DNA of 37,687 nucleotides from Clostridium sp. CAG:628 (GTDB lineage Bacteria > Bacillota_I > Bacilli_A > RF39 > UBA660): positions 1 through 37,687 of the forward strand of contig FR902219.1 of the NCBI GenBank assembly GCA_000438415.1. The letters run 5' to 3'. Made by a program: the position numbers and the translations under genes. Of this stretch, positions 33,634 through 37,687 are shown piece by piece (position 1 is the stretch's first letter; the number at the start of each line of letters is the position of its first letter). Below the pieces are notes generated by a model, which did not search any database, was not told the origin of the DNA, and worked only from the letters and a program-made list of their open reading frames with translations.

Positions 33634-34779
33634 TTAATAATATCTTTTCTTCTTAAGCACATAATTATTAACAACAATAAATATCAACATAAAAATAATC
33701 AATACAAAATAATTAATGAATACTGGGGTTAAATTACTAAAATTAATTATTTCCATACTACTTAGTAAATTATTACTATCAATAAAATAATAAGCAGGAA
33801 ATATATGCGCAATTGAAAGAACAATTTTAGGTAAATACTCTGTAGGAATAAATGCTCCACACAAAAATGCACTACCTAAACTCACTACATTAACTATACC
33901 TCCAATACTATCTTTATTATTTACTAATGTACTAATAAGTATTCCAAAACTTAAAGTAGGCATAACAAACATAAAAGTATTAACAAAGTACAAAATTCCT
34001 CTTATACTTATCATATCTTTACCAAGAAGTATAACACTTAATAAAGAAAATAATACCCATACAATTAAACTATAAACAAAACTAGATAACATAAGCAAAC
34101 TATTATGTTTTTTATAATTAAAGCTACTAACAATAATTCTCTTATTAATAGTATTCTCTTTAAAACTATTAATAACTAAAGTGACAATAAATATAATAAC
34201 TGCAAGTAAACTATAACTTCCGAAATTAAAATATCTACTAACTCTATTTAAATAACTATTATCTAATTTACTACTAACAACAACTTCACTATTAACATCT
34301 AATGTATTATTTATCATATTAACAAGTTCATCTTGATTATTAGTAATATTAACTAAATTACTTTGTACATTTAAATACTTATCTAACATCATTTCTGTTA
34401 AACTAGAAGTATAATCTTTACTACTCTTAATATCTATAGTAACATCTTTTTTATCTAATACATCTTTACTATAATTTTTAGGAATATATATAACATAATT
34501 AATATCTCTATAAAACAAAGCATCATTAATCTTTTCTTCATCATCTTCTAAACTAACAACATTAGTATTCTTTTTTAAATAATTAATTAAATTCTTAGTA
34601 AGTCCCATATTACTATCTTTATTAACAATAAAAATATTAGGTTTAGTAGGAGTAAACATATCATTTGTACTATTACTAGTTAAATTAATACCACCGAATA
34701 TTATTAACATAACTGTATAAAGCAAAATAGTTCCTTTATACTTCTTTACTATTCTCCAAAAAGTACTAAACACTATCAT
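33634..34779 (-). CDS. ABC-2 permease 2 of a LnrLMN-like exporter
   Basis: A 381-aa permease: N-terminal helix (about 15-33), extracytoplasmic domain (about 35-190) and five C-terminal helices from about 192. The FLCGAFIPTEYLPKIVLSIA segment is typical of ABC-2 drug and antibiotic exporters (LnrN/YfiN-like). I start at ATG 34779, correctly spaced from AAGGAGAG; the ATG at 34785 abuts that site. It overlaps the preceding permease by 14 bp. The likely function is efflux of a hydrophobic compound, such as a polyene-like antibiotic, inferred from gene layout. Confidence 0.85.
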   Translation of the reverse strand: MIVFSTFWRIVKKYKGTILLYTVMLIIFGGINLTSNSTNDMFTPTKPNIFIVNKDSNMGLTKNLINYLKKNTNVVSLEDDEEKINDALFYRDINYVIYIPKNYSKDVLDKKDVTIDIKSSKDYTSSLTEMMLDKYLNVQSNLVNITNNQDELVNMINNTLDVNSEVVVSSKLDNSYLNRVSRYFNFGSYSLLAVIIFIVTLVINSFKENTINKRIIVSSFNYKKHNSLLMLSSFVYSLIVWVLFSLLSVILLGKDMISIRGILYFVNTFMFVMPTLSFGILISTLVNNKDSIGGIVNVVSLGSAFLCGAFIPTEYLPKIVLSIAHIFPAYYFIDSNNLLSSMEIINFSNLTPVFINYFVLIIFMLIFIVVNNYVLKKKRYY

Positions 34780-35920
34780 ACACATCTCTCCTTAATTTAC
34801 ACACACTAATAGTTATTAATAAAACACTAATAATTAACAAGATAACTAAGTTACTCATATATCTTCCATAAGTATCATAATAATATAAAGAATAAAACCC
34901 GTCTGTAATCAAACTAGTAGGATTAATTTTATTAATAATAGGAATATTTTTATCAATAACATATTTCATAGTAACTCCATACATTCCAGCAAATAAAGAA
35001 CTAAACATAGTAAAAGCAATTAAAACACCAGTTTTCTCTTTATCACCTATTTTTAAAGTAGATATAAATACTCCTATAGATAGACCACTAATTGCACCTA
35101 CTAAAGTAAGTAATATTATTAGTAATAAATTACTACCAAAATCAGCATTTAAAACTAACAAAGTATAACTAAGTACCACAAAAATACCTACTACTTCCAC
35201 AATATAAGAAGCAAGTAAATTACTCATAATAAGCGTACTCTTCTTAATACCACTTACACTACTTCTTTTACCAACAACATTTATATTAGGTTGATGCTTA
35301 TTACACAAAAACAAACTAAGCATCCCACCATAAAGAGCTGTCATAGCAATCAAAGTATAATATTCTATATTAGTATAACTTAAATTATTATTACTAATAT
35401 CCTTTAACATAACTTTACCTTTATTACTAACATTAGTTATAAACATATAATATTTATCATACATATCATGACTAATAGAATAATTTTCAATAACATTATA
35501 TAAATTCTTTTTACTCTCTATATTATCAACAACAAATTTAATAACAGTACTATTAATATCACTCTTATTAACATAAACTCTACTTTTTCCCTCATCTAAT
35601 AATATATAACCACTTATTTTTTCATCTAAAAGCAACTTTTTAGCCTCATCTAAACTAACATACTTAACATTAAATAATCTCTCACTACTTTCTTTATCAC
35701 TAAGAATTTTAATTCCTTCACTAAACATAAAATCATTATCAAATTCACTATTCTTAATAACCGCTAAATCAATAACACTTAACTTTTCTTCATTTTCTAT
35801 ATTAGAAAAAGCCATCTTAAATAAAGTACCTAATATAATAGGAAAAACAAAAGTCCAAAATATTAATCCCTTATTCTTAAACAAAACTTTCAAAGAATAT
35901 TTTAAATTATGTATAAACAT
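34766..35920 (-). CDS. ABC-2 permease 1 of a LnrLMN-like exporter
   Basis: 384 aa, same topology as permease 2: N-terminal helix (about 18-38), outside domain (about 40-185), five helices in the C-terminal half, with FAGMYGVTMKYVIDKNIPII and INKINPTSLITDGFYSLYYY typical of the family. The two permeases probably form a heterodimer with an ATPase dimer. ATG overlaps the ATPase stop by one base (TAATG). Confidence 0.88.
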   Translation of the reverse strand: MFIHNLKYSLKVLFKNKGLIFWTFVFPIILGTLFKMAFSNIENEEKLSVIDLAVIKNSEFDNDFMFSEGIKILSDKESSERLFNVKYVSLDEAKKLLLDEKISGYILLDEGKSRVYVNKSDINSTVIKFVVDNIESKKNLYNVIENYSISHDMYDKYYMFITNVSNKGKVMLKDISNNNLSYTNIEYYTLIAMTALYGGMLSLFLCNKHQPNINVVGKRSSVSGIKKSTLIMSNLLASYIVEVVGIFVVLSYTLLVLNADFGSNLLLIILLTLVGAISGLSIGVFISTLKIGDKEKTGVLIAFTMFSSLFAGMYGVTMKYVIDKNIPIINKINPTSLITDGFYSLYYYDTYGRYMSNLVILLIISVLLITISVCKLRRDVYDSV

Positions 35921-36855
35921 TAGTCTCTAAGTTCCTTCCCAGTAAGAGATAAAAACACATCATTTAATGTAGGTCTTTCACTAAAGATTTTATTATATTT
36001 AATCTTATTCCTCTTTAAAAACATAATTAAGTTTTCTAAATTACTTTTACCCTTCTTATAATTAATAATTATATTATTATTAACTTTTTTAACATCTATT
36101 ACCTCTTTTATATCATTAATACTATTTATTAAGTCTTCGCTAACATCATTTACTTCAATAGTTATTTTTTCTTCTACATCTATTAAATTCTTTAACTCAT
36201 CATTAGTTCCACTTGCTATTATCTTTCCTTTATCAAGAATTATAATGTTATCACAAAGAATCTCTACTTCCTCCATATAATGAGTAGTATATACAATACT
36301 AGCACCCTCCTTAGATAAACTCTTAATACTATCTAATATACTATTTCTACTTTGTGGATCAACTTGAGAAGTAGGTTCATCTAAAAATATTAGTTTAGGT
36401 TTATGACTTATTCCACAAGCAATATTAAGTCTTCTAAGTAATCCTCCACTAAGTTGTTTAGGATAAAAATTAACAAAATCCTCTAAATGCACTAACTTAA
36501 TAGCATCCATAACATACTTTTTTCTTATATTTTTATCACTTATATATAATCCACAAAAATAATCAATATTTTCTTTAACAGTTAATTCATCAAACACTCC
36601 AACTTCTTGAAAAATAACACCAATATTCTTTTTAACTTCATAATTACTAGGACTCATTACTTCTCCAAATAACTTAATTTCTCCACTATCAATTTTAAGT
36701 AAAGAAAGTATAGAATTAATTGTAGTACTTTTACCACTTCCATTAGGACCCAAAAGTCCAAGTATTTCCCCTTTTTTAACGTTAAAAGACACATTATCAA
36801 CAGCCTTTAAATTTTTATATGACTTACTTAAATTTTTAACTTCAACTACGTTCAT
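35920..36855 (-). CDS. ABC transporter ATPase of a LnrLMN-like exporter
   Basis: A 311-aa ATPase with Walker A GPNGSGKST, Q-loop FQEVGVFD, signature LSGGLLRRLNIA, Walker B LIFLDEPTSQVDP, switch His in YTTHYMEE and a C-terminal domain (about 225-311) ending PTLNDVFLSLTG. Exporters with this one-ATPase/two-permease order include linearmycin-resistance LnrLMN. No two-component genes adjoin, unlike the Lnr locus of Bacillus. It is the first gene of the operon, behind a 31-bp inverted repeat. Confidence 0.93.
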   Translation of the reverse strand: MNVVEVKNLSKSYKNLKAVDNVSFNVKKGEILGLLGPNGSGKSTTINSILSLLKIDSGEIKLFGEVMSPSNYEVKKNIGVIFQEVGVFDELTVKENIDYFCGLYISDKNIRKKYVMDAIKLVHLEDFVNFYPKQLSGGLLRRLNIACGISHKPKLIFLDEPTSQVDPQSRNSILDSIKSLSKEGASIVYTTHYMEEVEILCDNIIILDKGKIIASGTNDELKNLIDVEEKITIEVNDVSEDLINSINDIKEVIDVKKVNNNIIINYKKGKSNLENLIMFLKRNKIKYNKIFSERPTLNDVFLSLTGKELRD

Positions 36856-36987
36856 TATTTTTCCCTTCTTTCATTTTTACCAATAAAATAGTTATAACAT
36901 CATTATTCAAAGAAACACAAATCATAGATATCATCCTGTTACTTTCAAATTCTATAGTTCTACTTTTTTAGTATCTAATATCATACT

Positions 36988-37018
36988 ATTAACACAATTA
37001 TTGTATCACACTGTTAAT
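36988..37018. repeat. Inverted repeat upstream of the ABC-2 exporter, possible operator
   Basis: 7-bp arms ATTAACA (36988-36994) and TGTTAAT (37012-37018) 17 bp apart. A weak leftward promoter (GTGATA, 18 bp, TATGAT) would have its -35 inside this repeat. A regulator site is a guess. Confidence 0.35.
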
Positions 37019-37057
37019 TCTTAGTAAAGAAATACTAAAAATTTTAAAAAGAATTCA

Positions 37058-37420
37058 TTAACCAATATTTTCTTTTTTGACATACGATACAACTTTAATT
37101 TCTATACCTAAAACACCAAATTTTTCTTGCTCTTCTTTAGAATAATACTCTTCCATATCTTTTGCATCTGCTAATTCACTCTCATCATAACCTAAAAGTA
37201 TTTTATCAAAATGCTTATACAATTCACTAAAACTATCAAACTTATGTAAATTGACAACATCTACTAATAATTTTTCACTAGTCATATTATTGATAAACTC
37301 TATCTCATCTCCAACATTAATCTTTTGTCTTTTATCATCATTTAATCTTAATTCAATAGTTTTGGTTTTATTTTTAATAGACACAAAAGGAATATTATTT
37401 AATTTCATTTCATGCCTCAT
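37058..37420 (-). CDS. ASCH-domain protein, 120 aa
   Basis: A small ASCH (ASC-1 homology) protein: MKLNNIPFVSIKN then KTIELRLNDDKRQKINVGDE (about 5-45), and the closing YSKEEQEKFGVLGIEI. ASCH domains have a PUA-like fold and are thought to bind RNA; some have hydrolase activity. I start at ATG 37420, 10 nt after AGAGG. The longer frame to 37462 would begin between the -35 and -10 of its own promoter, so it cannot be used. Monocistronic. Confidence 0.88.
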   Translation of the reverse strand: MRHEMKLNNIPFVSIKNKTKTIELRLNDDKRQKINVGDEIEFINNMTSEKLLVDVVNLHKFDSFSELYKHFDKILLGYDESELADAKDMEEYYSKEEQEKFGVLGIEIKVVSYVKKENIG

Positions 37421-37442
37421 AATTTTTTTACCTCTTATAAAA

Positions 37443-37472
37443 AGTATATAATGTTTTAACAATTATTGTCAA
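37443..37472 (-). promoter_or_regulatory. Promoter of the ASCH gene
   Basis: Minus strand: -35 TTGACA (37472-37467), 18-bp spacer, -10 TATACT (37448-37443). Confidence 0.7.
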
Positions 37473-37490
37473 TATTTTTACATAAACAAA

Positions 37491-37517
37491 TTAAAAGACA
37501 CCTTATTAAAGATGTCT
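37491..37517 (-). terminator. Terminator of the collagen-like gene
   Basis: A 7-bp stem with one G-U pair (37496-37502 with 37511-37517), 8-nt loop and TTTTAATTT on the minus strand. Confidence 0.75.
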
Positions 37518-37525
37518 ATAGTTTT

Positions 37526-37687
37526 TTATGCAGGAGATCCAGTTGGACCCTGTGGAATAGTTAAATTAAGTATATAATTAGGTGCTGTTCCCGTTATTGA
37601 AGCAGCAGCTTGCGTACCTGGGTCTCCTGTCGTAACTGTCCCAATTGATATTGTTGGAGTTTCACCTGTTGGGCCTGTTGGACCTGT
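37526..37687 (-). CDS. Collagen-like repeat protein, C-terminal part
   Basis: The visible 53 residues start in Gly-x-y triplets (TGPTGPTGE), then a non-collagenous segment TPTISIGTVTTGDPGTQAAA and SITGTAPNYILNLTIPQG, ending GPTGSPA before TAA. Gly-Pro-Thr triplets are typical of bacterial collagen-like surface or spore-coat proteins (BclA group). The IGTVTTGxPGT...NYxLNxTIPxGPTG unit occurs as a repeat in many such proteins from gut Firmicutes. The gene runs beyond the window, so length and anchoring cannot be seen. Base composition is richer in G and C than its neighbours. Confidence 0.88.
   Translation of the reverse strand, partial: TGPTGPTGETPTISIGTVTTGDPGTQAAASITGTAPNYILNLTIPQGPTGSPA

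Noticed and set aside
1..37687. CRISPR arrays, insertion sequences, prophage or toxin-antitoxin genes
   Set aside because: No regularly spaced repeats, transposase, integrase, phage structural genes or recognisable toxin-antitoxin pairs were seen.

Overview
The window reads as chromosome from a very AT-rich, low-GC Gram-positive (Bacillota, Bacilli-like). The evidence is RNase J and RNase Y, GpsB, a RodZ-type protein, YlxM beside FtsY, a type B RNase P RNA located directly behind gpsB, AGGAGG ribosome-binding sites and textbook sigma-A promoters. TGG encodes Trp and TGA is used as a stop, so the genetic code is standard and Mycoplasma-type lineages are excluded. The Spore_Cse60 protein, a SpoVB/MurJ-like flippase and a collagen-like protein fit an uncultured gut Bacilli lineage, for example RF39 or an Erysipelotrichia relative; that placement is inference.

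Layout. 1-2.7 kb: two unknown divergent genes, then ftsY-Nudix-ylxM. 2.8-8.9 kb: RNase J (+), a membrane-tailed PHP phosphoesterase, RNase Y and RecA, mostly single-gene units with their own promoters and terminators. 9.0-10.8 kb: gpsB-rnpB-rodZ-pgsA unit. 10.8-15.95 kb: operon HAD phosphatase - MBL hydrolase - priA - fmt - unknown membrane-anchored protein, ending in a probably frameshifted small gene. 16.0-21.2 kb: an ABC exporter (ATPase plus duplicated FtsX-type permease) next to its own response regulator/histidine kinase pair; a 9-bp direct repeat with 11-bp period at the ABC promoter is a likely regulator site. 21.3-25.0 kb: accessory-looking stretch with unknown small genes, a decayed gene with a CheD-like Cys/His signature, two copies of an identical 17-bp-arm palindrome, a small paralogous protein family and tRNA-Leu(GAG). 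25.0-29.0 kb: cse60 - flippase - NatA/NatB-type ABC operon. 29.0-33.5 kb: a lipoprotein, an unknown anchored protein and a SWIM/SNF2 helicase. 33.6-36.9 kb: ABC exporter with one ATPase and two ABC-2 permeases (linearmycin-resistance-like layout). 37.1-37.7 kb: an ASCH-domain protein and the C-terminus of a collagen-like protein running off the edge.

Working together: most of the core set is nucleic-acid housekeeping (SRP receptor, RNases J/Y/P, RecA, PriA, Fmt) and envelope/division control (GpsB, RodZ, PgsA, flippase). Three ABC exporters, one with a dedicated two-component system, suggest exposure to envelope-active compounds. No clear new defence or biosynthetic system was found. The most unusual segment is 21.3-25.0 kb, followed by the altered helicase motif II of PriA and the membrane-tailed PHP protein. 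A recurring feature is that stop codons lie inside the terminator hairpins. All readings were made by eye without database searches.
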